Assembly: GCA_039105265.1 (NCBI GenBank)
Contig: JAPFFF010000013.1
Coordinates: forward strand, 1,860,001 to 1,924,000
Source of the DNA: Tritrichomonas musculus
Taxonomy: Eukaryota; Parabasalia; Tritrichomonadida; Tritrichomonadidae
Direction: 5' to 3'
DNA: 64,000 nucleotides
Made by a program: the position numbers and the translations under genes. Position 1 is the first letter of the stretch; each line of letters starts with the position of its first letter. Below are positions 53,181 to 62,660 of this stretch, piece after piece. The notes below the pieces were generated by a model. That model did not search any database. It had not been told where the DNA came from and saw only the letters and a program-made list of their open reading frames with translations.

Positions 53181-55475
53181 TTATTCATTATTCATTCTTT
53201 GATGTAATGGTTTAAGATTAACAGCAAAATCAGCATATTTATTTTTGTTCTGCAATTTACTTTCTTTGAGTTGTGCTTTGAATGCTGTGTATCCACAATT
53301 TGGATATATATCTCTTTCTATTGCTGCGGTGATTCGTTTAATGAAATTATCTTTAACGTTCTTAATATCTTCTGGCGTTGCTTCTTTAATTCCTTCTGCA
53401 TTTCGTTTCAACCTGTTATATCCTTCTTGCTTACTTACATCAACATTGAAACCAACACCAAAGACAACATAATCAATGTAATGCATTAATTCAGTAAATT
53501 GTTTACCCCATTGACTTGGTTCAGCCTTTAATTCTCCTGATGTGATATCAATAGCTTTATCAATAATCTTCTCAACATATGATTGAACATTCTTTCCTAA
53601 TACTGAAACATATTCTTTATTGTTCTGTTGTTTCCAATATGTCCATTGTTCATATGTTAATATCTTTCCATTGAACTTATTGTCTTGAATGATTTCTTTG
53701 AAAGGAGCATCAAAGAGATAAGCAAATAACATATTTGATACAGCAAGGTAATTGATGAGTTTCTTCAAAGGAGATAATACAAAGAATTGTTCGTCATTCC
53801 AATACACTTTCCAGACTTTAGAAAAGATTGATGACCAATAAGAACTTGGTGTAATACGTTTGCTGACTCTTGCTTTTCCCAGACCCATAGGAGCGTAATA
53901 ATTTTCTAGCTCTTGCATGTCTTTTCCCTTTGTTAATTTGTATTGACCAGCATCCCAATCAATTTTCTTGATATCTTTATCAAATAATGATTGAATCCAT
54001 TTATTGAACGGCATTTCTTTTCTTTCTTGTTTTGTTTTAATAACAGATTTCCAAACTTTCTTGTAAGGAGAAGCAAATACAAGCTTGTATCCGTTAATGA
54101 TTGAAGGATTACCGTTCCTATCAATTAAAACAACATCATCAACTTTATCACCGTTCAAGTCTGTTATTGAGTTTCCTAACGGGTCTTTGGCATTTTCTGG
54201 TAATAAACGATATCTTGGTTTACCGTCTTTATCAACTGAATTCTTACAGTATTCAATAGCTGTATCACGGCAAGCTGCATTCGGAATGTATTTGATTCTG
54301 AAGTTTCCGTTAATAATCATATCAATAAATTTATCTCTGTAATAGGATATATTACCACCAACCCGAGGTATTTCAAGCTTGTCAAATGAATCCTTTAATG
54401 TTGAGTTAACAAGAGGCATATCTTTTTTATCACGACGTCCGCGAGTATTCTTTGAGGGTTGCTTTGCATTTCTTATTAATTCATCAAGTATTTCATCATC
54501 TGCTTTGTTATCTTCTACATATCCTTTGTATTTCCTTGCAAAAGGTGATTTAATTTCTTGTGCTTCTTCTTCATTATCTTCATATCTGTATGGTTGTTTT
54601 GCAGGTGTTCTTGCATATCTGTATGCTTCGGTTGCTGCTTCATTATCATCTTGCCAATCATCTAATTCATCATCATATAATGATTGAAGAGGTCCGTTAT
54701 TATTGTTGTTGTCGTCTGCCATTTTATTAGTTGAAAAATTATTTTTATTGTGTTCCTTTGATGGTTCAATAAAAGAATCAGATAAATCATCGTTTTTCAA
54801 TATTAATGACTCAGAATCTGATTCGCTTAATGTTATATTAAGTAATGAATCTTCACTGTCTTTAGGCAATTGTATTGTCGAGTCATTTTCATCAGAATCA
54901 CTCGGAGTTATGCGTTTTCTTCTTGGTGTTCTTCGTTTATTAGTATCAAGTGTTGGTTCATGTATGCTTGTTCTCTTTCTTCTTCCTTTGTTGGTTTGTG
55001 GTGTTTGACTCTTTCTCGGTGGTTTGATGGGTGATGAACGAAAACCATCAGAACTATAATTCAAATCATCATTGACAACAATATTGAAGTAATTGATAAT
55101 GATATCAAGACTTTTTTTATCTGTTGTGTACTCTTTTAAACTAAGGAATCGATTGCCTTTACTTTTAATACCTGCATTGATTTTGTTCATCAATGAAACA
55201 AATCGACGAAACTTGACTTTCATTTCACGAATCTTTCCCACACTTCTTCCTGTATATTCATTGTTTTGTATTTGATACAACAAATTAATTAAATCATTGG
55301 GGTGTTCTAGTTTGTATGTACTGAGAAACGTGTTCTTAAAATAATCTATCGGGTCCTCTAGTTCTTCATCATCATCAGGTTTAGATACCTCACTATCAAA
55401 TATAGTTTCATCATCAATATTACTTAAATCTAATTCAAAGCTATCAGATGAATTATTTTTATCTTGTTTTGACAT
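53181..55475 (-). CDS. E2 large protein of unknown function, 764 aa
   Basis: Residues 1-270 are acidic and Ser-rich with basic patches (RRTPRRKRITPSDSDEND), probably disordered. Residues about 390-764 look globular. At about 435 is DLNGDKVDDVVLIDRNG followed by NGYKL, a calcium-loop/FG-GAP-like turn. No catalytic motif is visible. An internal in-frame ATG at about 54722 (MADDNNNNNG) could start a shorter form. It is divergent from the fibre gene, with 22 bp between ATGs, and abuts the split gene at its 3' end. A virion or terminal-protein role is possible but unsupported. Confidence 0.6.
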   Translation of the reverse strand: MSKQDKNNSSDSFELDLSNIDDETIFDSEVSKPDDDEELEDPIDYFKNTFLSTYKLEHPNDLINLLYQIQNNEYTGRSVGKIREMKVKFRRFVSLMNKINAGIKSKGNRFLSLKEYTTDKKSLDIIINYFNIVVNDDLNYSSDGFRSSPIKPPRKSQTPQTNKGRRKRTSIHEPTLDTNKRRTPRRKRITPSDSDENDSTIQLPKDSEDSLLNITLSESDSESLILKNDDLSDSFIEPSKEHNKNNFSTNKMADDNNNNNGPLQSLYDDELDDWQDDNEAATEAYRYARTPAKQPYRYEDNEEEAQEIKSPFARKYKGYVEDNKADDEILDELIRNAKQPSKNTRGRRDKKDMPLVNSTLKDSFDKLEIPRVGGNISYYRDKFIDMIINGNFRIKYIPNAACRDTAIEYCKNSVDKDGKPRYRLLPENAKDPLGNSITDLNGDKVDDVVLIDRNGNPSIINGYKLVFASPYKKVWKSVIKTKQERKEMPFNKWIQSLFDKDIKKIDWDAGQYKLTKGKDMQELENYYAPMGLGKARVSKRITPSSYWSSIFSKVWKVYWNDEQFFVLSPLKKLINYLAVSNMLFAYLFDAPFKEIIQDNKFNGKILTYEQWTYWKQQNNKEYVSVLGKNVQSYVEKIIDKAIDITSGELKAEPSQWGKQFTELMHYIDYVVFGVGFNVDVSKQEGYNRLKRNAEGIKEATPEDIKNVKDNFIKRITAAIERDIYPNCGYTAFKAQLKESKLQNKNKYADFAVNLKPLHQRMNNE

Positions 55476-55497
55476 TGTTTAGTTTCTAATAAATTGA

Positions 55498-58400
55498 ATG
55501 TTTACGATTGAGCAGAGCGGACACATAACAAAAACAAATACTATTGACGGATTGATTAACGAATACATTAAAAGATATGTCGATAATTATGTTATCAAAG
55601 GTGATTCATCGAACGGAAACGTAGGGATTCCAAACGGAAATGGAATCACTGAGGAACAATTGAATGAAGCTGTTAACGGATTGCGTGATTATGTTATCAA
55701 CAATTATGCTTTATCAACTGATATACCTGAACCTGTTGATTTAACGAATTATGCACTGAAGAGTGAAATACCAGAAGTACTCAAAAATAGTGAGTTGCAA
55801 TTGAACATAAAAGAACTATTACCGAAAGAAATGTTTCAGAAATTGATGGCTGAAGATGATAAACCATTATCAGCTAAAGCATCAATGTGTTTAACAAGTA
55901 TAGCGGCTAATGAAGGTCTTCAATCAGCTTTGGATGTTTGTGCCGAACGATATGTTCCAAAAGATGATTTGAAGAATTACATCACGAGAGATAATTTGAA
56001 TGTATCAACTGAATACACAATTGATACTAAGACATATATGTTTCCTAATATAGGACCAATACCAGAAGAATATGAAGAAAACGGAATGGATACATCTCAC
56101 GTTTTACCGTTCAAAGAAGGAACACATTTGGTTGGTTATAAATTAGACAATAGTAGTAATATATTCCATTTTGATATCAGATTCAAGACAAATGAATTAT
56201 ATACTGATGATGAATATAACGTTAAACAACATGAAGCTGAAGGATTTGAAAGTGAAGGTGAGTATTTTGAATTAGTGTGGGATGAAGTTAGTGGAGCAAT
56301 TTATGATAGATATCAATACCTTCCAATAACAATAACATTAGCAGAAACAAATGATGAAATAGCATTGAAGAGTGATATACCTGAACCAATTGATTTGACA
56401 CCGTATTATACTAGTGCACAAGCTGATGAGAAGTTCGTCGATGAGGATGAATTGGCTTATGAATTGGATAAGTATGAAACGAAAACAGTTGCAGAAGGAA
56501 AATATGCAATGAAGAGTGAAATCCCAGAAATTATTGAGGGTCAAACAACAATTCAATTCGAAATCGTCAATAATACAATTCCTGATTTGGATTACAACAC
56601 ATATCATGAACTGATTGAGCAATACGGGTTGGATATTGTTTCATCAAACAGTTTTTATACGGGTCATTATGTTCATGTAGACTATTCGTACAATGACGAT
56701 GATGACGAACAACCCTCTCAGATAATGCGTATCGAAGGAAGTGATTCAAGTATTTGGTTTTTGTATGACAGCCATGAATTAATCAATCCAGGAACTGGCG
56801 ATACACCAGAAGTTTTATCGTGTTCAATTACCAAAACTATCGAACCAACAGACAGAAACGCTTATTCAGCTAGATATGTGTCGAATACTTATGCATTGAA
56901 GACGGATATACCAGAACCAGTTGACTTGACACCGTATTATACTAGTGCACAAGCTGATGAGAAGTTTGTTGATGAAGATGAATTAACTTATGAATTAGAT
57001 AAGTATGCATTGAAAACAGATATACCAACAATTCCAACTGATTTGGTTAATGAATCTGCATTGAATACTGCATTATACGGAACTGAATTGAATATTGAAT
57101 ATCCAGCAAACTTATATGACGGTGCATATATTACCCCTCAGCTACCAAATGCCAGAGTTCATTTGGTATTTGATGTTAATTGGGGAGATAATCAAGATGA
57201 TGATATAGTGCATATTGATGTAATATTTAAACCAACTGGTTCTACTAGCACTTATGATAGCATGGACAGGTATGATAGCAATGGCAAACGCATTGATAGA
57301 ATAATATGGCGTTATGATGATGGACAAATTGTATATGTATCATATATTGCAGCACATAGCAGTAATCCAATAGCATATAATTTCATTAGAGCACAAATCG
57401 AATCACCATTCATTAAAACTGCAAATGTTGTTGATGAAAGTCCAGAACAAATCACAATTCAATGTACACAGAATGATAGTGGTTGTGTAATCCCAGATGA
57501 ATATATACGAAGGGTATTAACAACCAAAAATATTATTGTAAAGTTCAAACGAAATGCTGATGATGCGACATATGAAGAAGCTGAATACGAATATTCTGGA
57601 CGAAAGAGTGCAAATCTCATATACAAATCAACCAGCGGAGAGTCAAGTGAATTGATAGATATTCGTGTAGCTACACGTATTGTTTCATTGAGAGCTGAGG
57701 ATGATACACTAACCAATATTTATGATGCATCTATCACATTAATCAGCATACGACCTGTGAATGATGATATGATTACTTCGGTGAAATATGTGAATGATAA
57801 CTTTGCACTGAAGTCAAACGTCATAACAGAAGAACAACTAATAAAAAAATGTGCTATTGATTGCGGACAGATTACAGAGGGCGGTGAAATATCAATTCAT
57901 TATCTAAAACTTGAAGGTAATGTGATTAAACTGGAATATATAGTAGGTGATTATGCGCTATGTTTGGAAATAAGAATATTATTCTATGATACAACTGGAA
58001 ATCCTCATAACATTGTTCTTGTATTACATCAAAGAACTGTGTATTTCGACAATTTCAAATTCCCATTCTATTATGAAGACACTGTTGATATAGCATCAGG
58101 AAGACCCCTGACATATAATTTCCCAATAGGCGGATATTCTTGGACAACTACTCAGGAATTATTAGATGCTAAACAAATATATTCAAGATGCATCATGTCC
58201 CGAGGTTATTTAGCAAAATATAAGGCTGCTATTTACGGAACGCAATCAAACACAACAATCACACATTACTCTCCGATTGAATCATCAATGAACTCTGTTA
58301 GTGATTTCGTTGTTGGTTCTCCAGTGTATATGACAGGTAAGGTTTACAAACATGTTGGTGATGAATGGAAACCATCAACAGCAGATGATACAACTGATTG

Positions 58401-58560
58401 TATTTGTAGTGTCAAAACATCAGGAACATGGAAAGTAGAAAGAAGTTGTCATGATTCCTGGTCAGAGCCCAGGACTCCTGACAACCCCCGTGAATGCCTC
58501 CACCCTGCCCAAACGCCCTCTAAAACACCCGTTAGCGTGACTCCAGCGACTACCTCATAA
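55498..58560 (+). CDS. E2 fibre-like protein, 3' end fused to E3 sequence
   Basis: A repetitive, beta- and coil-rich protein with recurring ALKxDIPEPVDLTPYYTSAQ and KFVDEDELxYELDKYALK segments at about residues 285-330 and 465-510, and single ALKSEIPE-type units elsewhere. This is the look of trimeric phage tail fibres and virus spike shafts. The tail region (VYKHVGDEWKPSTADDTTDC) resembles the end of such proteins. From about residue 983 (58445) the frame continues through GC-rich DNA as a Pro/Thr-rich stretch to 58560, probably not native: the gene was most likely cut by E3. It may bind host cells. Confidence 0.65.
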   Translation: MFTIEQSGHITKTNTIDGLINEYIKRYVDNYVIKGDSSNGNVGIPNGNGITEEQLNEAVNGLRDYVINNYALSTDIPEPVDLTNYALKSEIPEVLKNSELQLNIKELLPKEMFQKLMAEDDKPLSAKASMCLTSIAANEGLQSALDVCAERYVPKDDLKNYITRDNLNVSTEYTIDTKTYMFPNIGPIPEEYEENGMDTSHVLPFKEGTHLVGYKLDNSSNIFHFDIRFKTNELYTDDEYNVKQHEAEGFESEGEYFELVWDEVSGAIYDRYQYLPITITLAETNDEIALKSDIPEPIDLTPYYTSAQADEKFVDEDELAYELDKYETKTVAEGKYAMKSEIPEIIEGQTTIQFEIVNNTIPDLDYNTYHELIEQYGLDIVSSNSFYTGHYVHVDYSYNDDDDEQPSQIMRIEGSDSSIWFLYDSHELINPGTGDTPEVLSCSITKTIEPTDRNAYSARYVSNTYALKTDIPEPVDLTPYYTSAQADEKFVDEDELTYELDKYALKTDIPTIPTDLVNESALNTALYGTELNIEYPANLYDGAYITPQLPNARVHLVFDVNWGDNQDDDIVHIDVIFKPTGSTSTYDSMDRYDSNGKRIDRIIWRYDDGQIVYVSYIAAHSSNPIAYNFIRAQIESPFIKTANVVDESPEQITIQCTQNDSGCVIPDEYIRRVLTTKNIIVKFKRNADDATYEEAEYEYSGRKSANLIYKSTSGESSELIDIRVATRIVSLRAEDDTLTNIYDASITLISIRPVNDDMITSVKYVNDNFALKSNVITEEQLIKKCAIDCGQITEGGEISIHYLKLEGNVIKLEYIVGDYALCLEIRILFYDTTGNPHNIVLVLHQRTVYFDNFKFPFYYEDTVDIASGRPLTYNFPIGGYSWTTTQELLDAKQIYSRCIMSRGYLAKYKAAIYGTQSNTTITHYSPIESSMNSVSDFVVGSPVYMTGKVYKHVGDEWKPSTADDTTDCICSVKTSGTWKVERSCHDSWSEPRTPDNPRECLHPAQTPSKTPVSVTPATTS
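58445..58485. repeat. 17-bp hairpin at the E2/E3 junction
   Basis: Arms 58445-58461 and 58469-58485 pair at 15 of 17 positions (GTTGTCA...TCCTGG with CCAGGA...TGACAAC) around a 7-nt loop tcagagc. It coincides with the composition break and may be the terminal structure of E3. Confidence 0.8.
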
Positions 58561-58625
58561 ACAGCTCCACACTGCCCAAACGACCCTAAAAACACCCGTT
58601 AGCGTGACTCCAACGACTACCTCAT
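58498..58625. repeat. two 61-bp direct repeats near the left end of E3
   Basis: Copies at 58498-58558 and 58565-58625 (period 67) differ at about six positions and share ACACCCGTTAGCGTGACTCC and CGACTACCTCAT. They precede the PolB start by about 80 bp and may be subterminal binding sites for the integrase or replication proteins. The stop of the E2 fibre ORF (58558-58560) falls at the end of the first copy. Confidence 0.88.
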
Positions 58626-58703
58626 TCACGGCTCCCATCCTCGGTGGAGTGACGGCTTCGGAGGTCGATCATGACCACCCCATAACCACACTTTTTATCA
58701 GGT

Positions 58704-61700
58704 ATGAAAGAAATGAACTACAACCAATCCGTCGAAATCGATGACGCAAATGTAGTCGACTACAACCATCTGAGACGATTAGCTCGTATGCTGGACATCA
58801 GCAACGATGACATCCGCGAATCATACAACACAGCCAAACGTAGACTGGGTATCAAAAAGAGGGTCACTGAGAAGATATTCAACCAAAACAAGTCCCGTTT
58901 CGTGGATGAGTTAGTCTATATCATCGTCGATAGAGCCCTTGAACTTGGTTACAGCAACGATGACACCAAATTCATGTCCTTCTACAACTTCGCGAAGGGA
59001 TATCAAGCTGGGATGCATGCAAAAGCTCCTTCTGCACCAGATTTTGAACTTCCACCACCATCAAGGTATATCGATAGTGATGTCTACAAACAACATATTC
59101 AGAAGAAAGCCGATGACGAGTTCTTCGGTAATCCAACCGAATACAACGACACCTTCGTCAGGGAACAACACCGAAAGAAGATTCATCTCCCAATGGATTC
59201 CTACGATTCACGCAGCAAAGAACAACGTAGACTCAGATTCGATAGGGAACTCCATAAACGAGATACGTCCGCGATCAAAGAGCACATCAACGACATCAAA
59301 GAGTTCTGGAGAACCCAATCGATAAAGAAGACCCAAATCGAGAAAGACCTTGAAGAATTCGATATCTGGACCCCAGATGAACGTCGTGAAGAGAACATCA
59401 ACAACCTCAAATCCTTCAGGGAATGGAAAGAACTGGGTAATGAGCAGCAGAGAATCGTTGACGATATCATGGAACAACTCGAAAGAAATCCACATCGATG
59501 GACCATCAATTTCGAAGAGCTCAACAACAAGGGTCGTAAGCAGTTGTTCCCTCGATTGAAAGAGTTCTTCGAAGAACTCATGGAGAATACACCCATCATC
59601 GAGATGTACAAGATCCAGTTCAAGGTGAATGGTGAGTGGAAGTCCAAACCGTTAAAACCCAAAGTAATGAACAAACTTATGGAGAACCTCACTGAACAGA
59701 ACTTCATCTTCGACCTCGAAGACATCATCCCAGATTACTTCTATGAAGAAGGTGGTGAAGAACTCCCTACTTGGTCCCTCTTTACGGAGCTCAGTTTCAG
59801 CCCCTACCAAAAGTACGACGGTAACAAAGATCGTGGTGGTGACTTCTTTCCATACTTGACCATCCCGAACACTCCCAAAGTATTAGTCGATTACCTCAAA
59901 CGTTTCCAGATATTCGACTCATTGATTGACGACAAGGGTAAACAACGATGTGAACTCAATGACTGTTGCTTCGTCTATGCACTCATGATGACCGATTGCT
60001 ATGATGAACCAACCCTAAACCAGATTCGTTTACGTATCCAGAATCGATACCTGTCGCAGGGTTCCATAGAGAAGATCTGTCAAGAGTTTCACATCCATAT
60101 CAAGTTGTCGTACATCGATGAAGACACTGCCGGAAAGAACAAGAAACAGACGAATCGTACCACTAAGAAAAATGGTTCACGACCACCCTACTATGGAGTT
60201 CCCATTGAAGAAGTCCTTAACAACAGAGTCCATCACCTCTGCATTTACAAGGGCCATTACTTCCTCGAAGAAGAGACTCCCTTCAGCGGCTACTACATCA
60301 AGCACCTCCATGAATGTGAATCCGATGAGAGCATGTTCGACAAAGAGATCTATCACGGAAGAGTCATTGACGGTCGCTCAAGAGTGAAGTCATCTCAGTT
60401 GCTCCGTTTGATGATGAGCCAGAACTATTTCATCCCCATCACGTACGGTCAGTGCCGAATCCTCAAGACTGTCTTCTTCAACGAGATCAACAACGATCTC
60501 TCCAACGTAAACCTCGACTACGACGAACAATACTGCACGAGACTCATCAAACCACCCATCTCAAAGACATCCTCCTCACCGAAAATGCCCCCAACATATT
60601 GGTTCGCAGACTTCGAAGCCGATTCAACTAAGACACCCCATAGACCATACAAGTGTGTGATACACAAAGATAACGGTCGTCTCAAGAAAGAGTTCGTTGG
60701 TGAAGACTGTGACAGACAACTCCTTGAGTTCTTACCTGATGGTGCAGTCGTCTACTTCCACAACTTAGCGTACGACATCCGAATGATCCGAACAAAGGGT
60801 GCCACCACATTAGAATCCACCGAAAAAGAGTTCAAGAACGGTATCACTAAGTCCATCATCAAGGGAACCAAGGTGATGAAAGCTGATGTCAAGTACAACG
60901 GTAAGACCATTCACTTCAAAGACTCTCTCCCCATTCTGACATGCAAACTCAGTGAGTTCCCTATGATGTTCAACCTCGATGGTATTCAGAAAGAGATCTT
61001 CCCATGCAAGTACTACACTCTCGAACGCCTCAAAGAGAATCCCGCTATCGGTACCATCTCTGAAGCTGGTCTAAGAGAAGATCGTTTATGGACCGCCGAA
61101 GACATCCAGACCTTCAACGAAAACATCGACAGCATTCCCGGTTGCAGAATCGATGACGACCACTTCGATATGTGGAAGTACGTTTCGTTCTACTGTCAGC
61201 AAGACGTTAACATCCTTCGTTTAGGGTTCACTCAGTTCCGAAATGACTTCAAGAAAGACTTCAACATCGATCCCTACAACTTCATCTCCATCTCGTCACT
61301 AGCCAACGAGGTATTCAAGCAACAAGTGTATTACCCTAATGGGAACCTATTCGAAGTAGGTGGCATTGTCAGAAAGTTCATGTCCCAAGCCGTTTATGGT
61401 GGTCGTTGCATGACTGCCTACAACAAGAAGTGGCACGTGAAGAAACACTTAAGTGACTTCGATGCTGTTAGCCTCTATCCATCAGCCATGGCGAGATTAC
61501 ACGTTGTTGAAGGTCGACCAAAGGTCATCACTGAAGACAAACTCAACTACGAATTCCTCTCCAACCAGTCCGCTTACGTCGTCGAAATCGAGATCACCAA
61601 AGTCCACAAACATTACCCATTCCCATTGATAGTTCGAAAGGTCAACGGATTGAACCTCAACGATGATAACCTAGTCGAAGGTGAGTCAGTGCATATGGTT

Positions 61701-62660
61701 GTCGACAACATCGCTCTCGAAGACCTCATCAAGTTCCAGAAGATAGAGTATCGCCTCATCAAAGGTTACTACTGGGATGGTAAGACAGATGATCGTATCC
61801 AGAGTGTCATCAAAGACATCTTCAACAAGAGACTTCAGTACAAGAAAGACGGCAATCCACTCCAACTCGTCTACAAACTCATCATGAACTCCTGCTATGG
61901 AAAGACCATTGAGAGACCTCACGACAAAGACTACAAGTACATCCACAATCGTGATCTGGACAAGTACGTCATGAAGAACTACTACAAGATCATCGAAGAC
62001 GTTGAACTCGAGAACTCCGACATGCATGCAGTCAAGGTGATGACACCAATCGATAAGCACTTCAACTTCAGCCTCCTCGGTATCCAAGTCCTTTCCATGA
62101 GCAAACGTATCATGAATGAAGTCATGTGTCTCGCTTACGACATCGGTTGTCACATCTACTACCAAGATACCGATAGCATGCACATCGAAACCGATGACAT
62201 CCCCAAACTAGTATCCGCTTACAAAGACCTGTACGGAAGAGACCTTATCGGATCCAATCTCGGACAATTCCATTCCGATTTCCCCACCATCAACAACCAC
62301 AAAGAGACACCCGTTTCAGTTGAATCCATTTTCCTCATGAAGAAGATGTACATCGATAAGCTTACTGACAGTACCGGAGACATCGATTACATGATCCGTG
62401 GAAAGGGTATCACTCAGAACAGCATCAAACACGAGTATCAGTCACGATTTGATGGTAATCCAATGTCCCTCTATAAACACATCTTCGATGGACACCAAGT
62501 CACTTTCGACCTAACGAAAGGTCAACCATGCTTCGCCATGAACAAGAACATGACTGTATCTACTCTCGAGAAGTTCCAACGACGAATCAAAACCACTTAC
62601 GATATCGGTGACGTCACGGACTACTTCCACCACAAAAATGAATGGGCTCAGACGTTGTAA
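58704..62660 (+). CDS. Maverick/Polinton protein-primed DNA polymerase B
   Basis: A 1318-residue family B polymerase. Exonuclease motifs: ExoI WFADFEAD (about residue 633), ExoII YFHNLAYDIRMI (about 683), ExoIII FYCQQDVNI (about 830). Polymerase motifs: A DFDAVSLYPSAM (about 920), B YKLIMNSCYGKT (about 1058), C YYQDTDSMHIE (about 1153). All acidic catalytic residues are present. The N-terminal 620 residues are Polinton-specific; the terminal-protein primer function may lie there. It is likely functional by sequence. The ATG follows CTTTTTATCAGGT. It overlaps the convergent integrase by 13 bp (62648-62660). Confidence 0.95.
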   Translation: MKEMNYNQSVEIDDANVVDYNHLRRLARMLDISNDDIRESYNTAKRRLGIKKRVTEKIFNQNKSRFVDELVYIIVDRALELGYSNDDTKFMSFYNFAKGYQAGMHAKAPSAPDFELPPPSRYIDSDVYKQHIQKKADDEFFGNPTEYNDTFVREQHRKKIHLPMDSYDSRSKEQRRLRFDRELHKRDTSAIKEHINDIKEFWRTQSIKKTQIEKDLEEFDIWTPDERREENINNLKSFREWKELGNEQQRIVDDIMEQLERNPHRWTINFEELNNKGRKQLFPRLKEFFEELMENTPIIEMYKIQFKVNGEWKSKPLKPKVMNKLMENLTEQNFIFDLEDIIPDYFYEEGGEELPTWSLFTELSFSPYQKYDGNKDRGGDFFPYLTIPNTPKVLVDYLKRFQIFDSLIDDKGKQRCELNDCCFVYALMMTDCYDEPTLNQIRLRIQNRYLSQGSIEKICQEFHIHIKLSYIDEDTAGKNKKQTNRTTKKNGSRPPYYGVPIEEVLNNRVHHLCIYKGHYFLEEETPFSGYYIKHLHECESDESMFDKEIYHGRVIDGRSRVKSSQLLRLMMSQNYFIPITYGQCRILKTVFFNEINNDLSNVNLDYDEQYCTRLIKPPISKTSSSPKMPPTYWFADFEADSTKTPHRPYKCVIHKDNGRLKKEFVGEDCDRQLLEFLPDGAVVYFHNLAYDIRMIRTKGATTLESTEKEFKNGITKSIIKGTKVMKADVKYNGKTIHFKDSLPILTCKLSEFPMMFNLDGIQKEIFPCKYYTLERLKENPAIGTISEAGLREDRLWTAEDIQTFNENIDSIPGCRIDDDHFDMWKYVSFYCQQDVNILRLGFTQFRNDFKKDFNIDPYNFISISSLANEVFKQQVYYPNGNLFEVGGIVRKFMSQAVYGGRCMTAYNKKWHVKKHLSDFDAVSLYPSAMARLHVVEGRPKVITEDKLNYEFLSNQSAYVVEIEITKVHKHYPFPLIVRKVNGLNLNDDNLVEGESVHMVVDNIALEDLIKFQKIEYRLIKGYYWDGKTDDRIQSVIKDIFNKRLQYKKDGNPLQLVYKLIMNSCYGKTIERPHDKDYKYIHNRDLDKYVMKNYYKIIEDVELENSDMHAVKVMTPIDKHFNFSLLGIQVLSMSKRIMNEVMCLAYDIGCHIYYQDTDSMHIETDDIPKLVSAYKDLYGRDLIGSNLGQFHSDFPTINNHKETPVSVESIFLMKKMYIDKLTDSTGDIDYMIRGKGITQNSIKHEYQSRFDGNPMSLYKHIFDGHQVTFDLTKGQPCFAMNKNMTVSTLEKFQRRIKTTYDIGDVTDYFHHKNEWAQTL

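Larger units (their letters stand above)
44171..58444. mobile_element. E2: second Polinton-like element, interrupted by two insertions
   Basis: It carries a capsid candidate, amphipathic small protein, rve integrase, fibre-like protein, a 764-residue protein and several small genes, with opposing strands and very short gaps. Packaging ATPase, protease and PolB are not seen, so part of it is missing or lies beyond E3. Its gene at 49304 is split by a 2.67-kb insertion, and the fibre gene runs into GC-richer E3 at about 58440. The left border (about 44171-44384) is poorly defined; that stretch holds only AT-rich DNA with a GCCACTTTTTCA string. Confidence 0.65.

Noticed and set aside
59201-59728. 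Ser-rich open frames opposite PolB
   Set aside because: Antisense to the PolB N-terminal region; no independent support.
61686-62183. Open frame of 165 codons opposite PolB, rich in Val/Asp/His
   Set aside because: Antisense shadow of the C-rich codon use of PolB.
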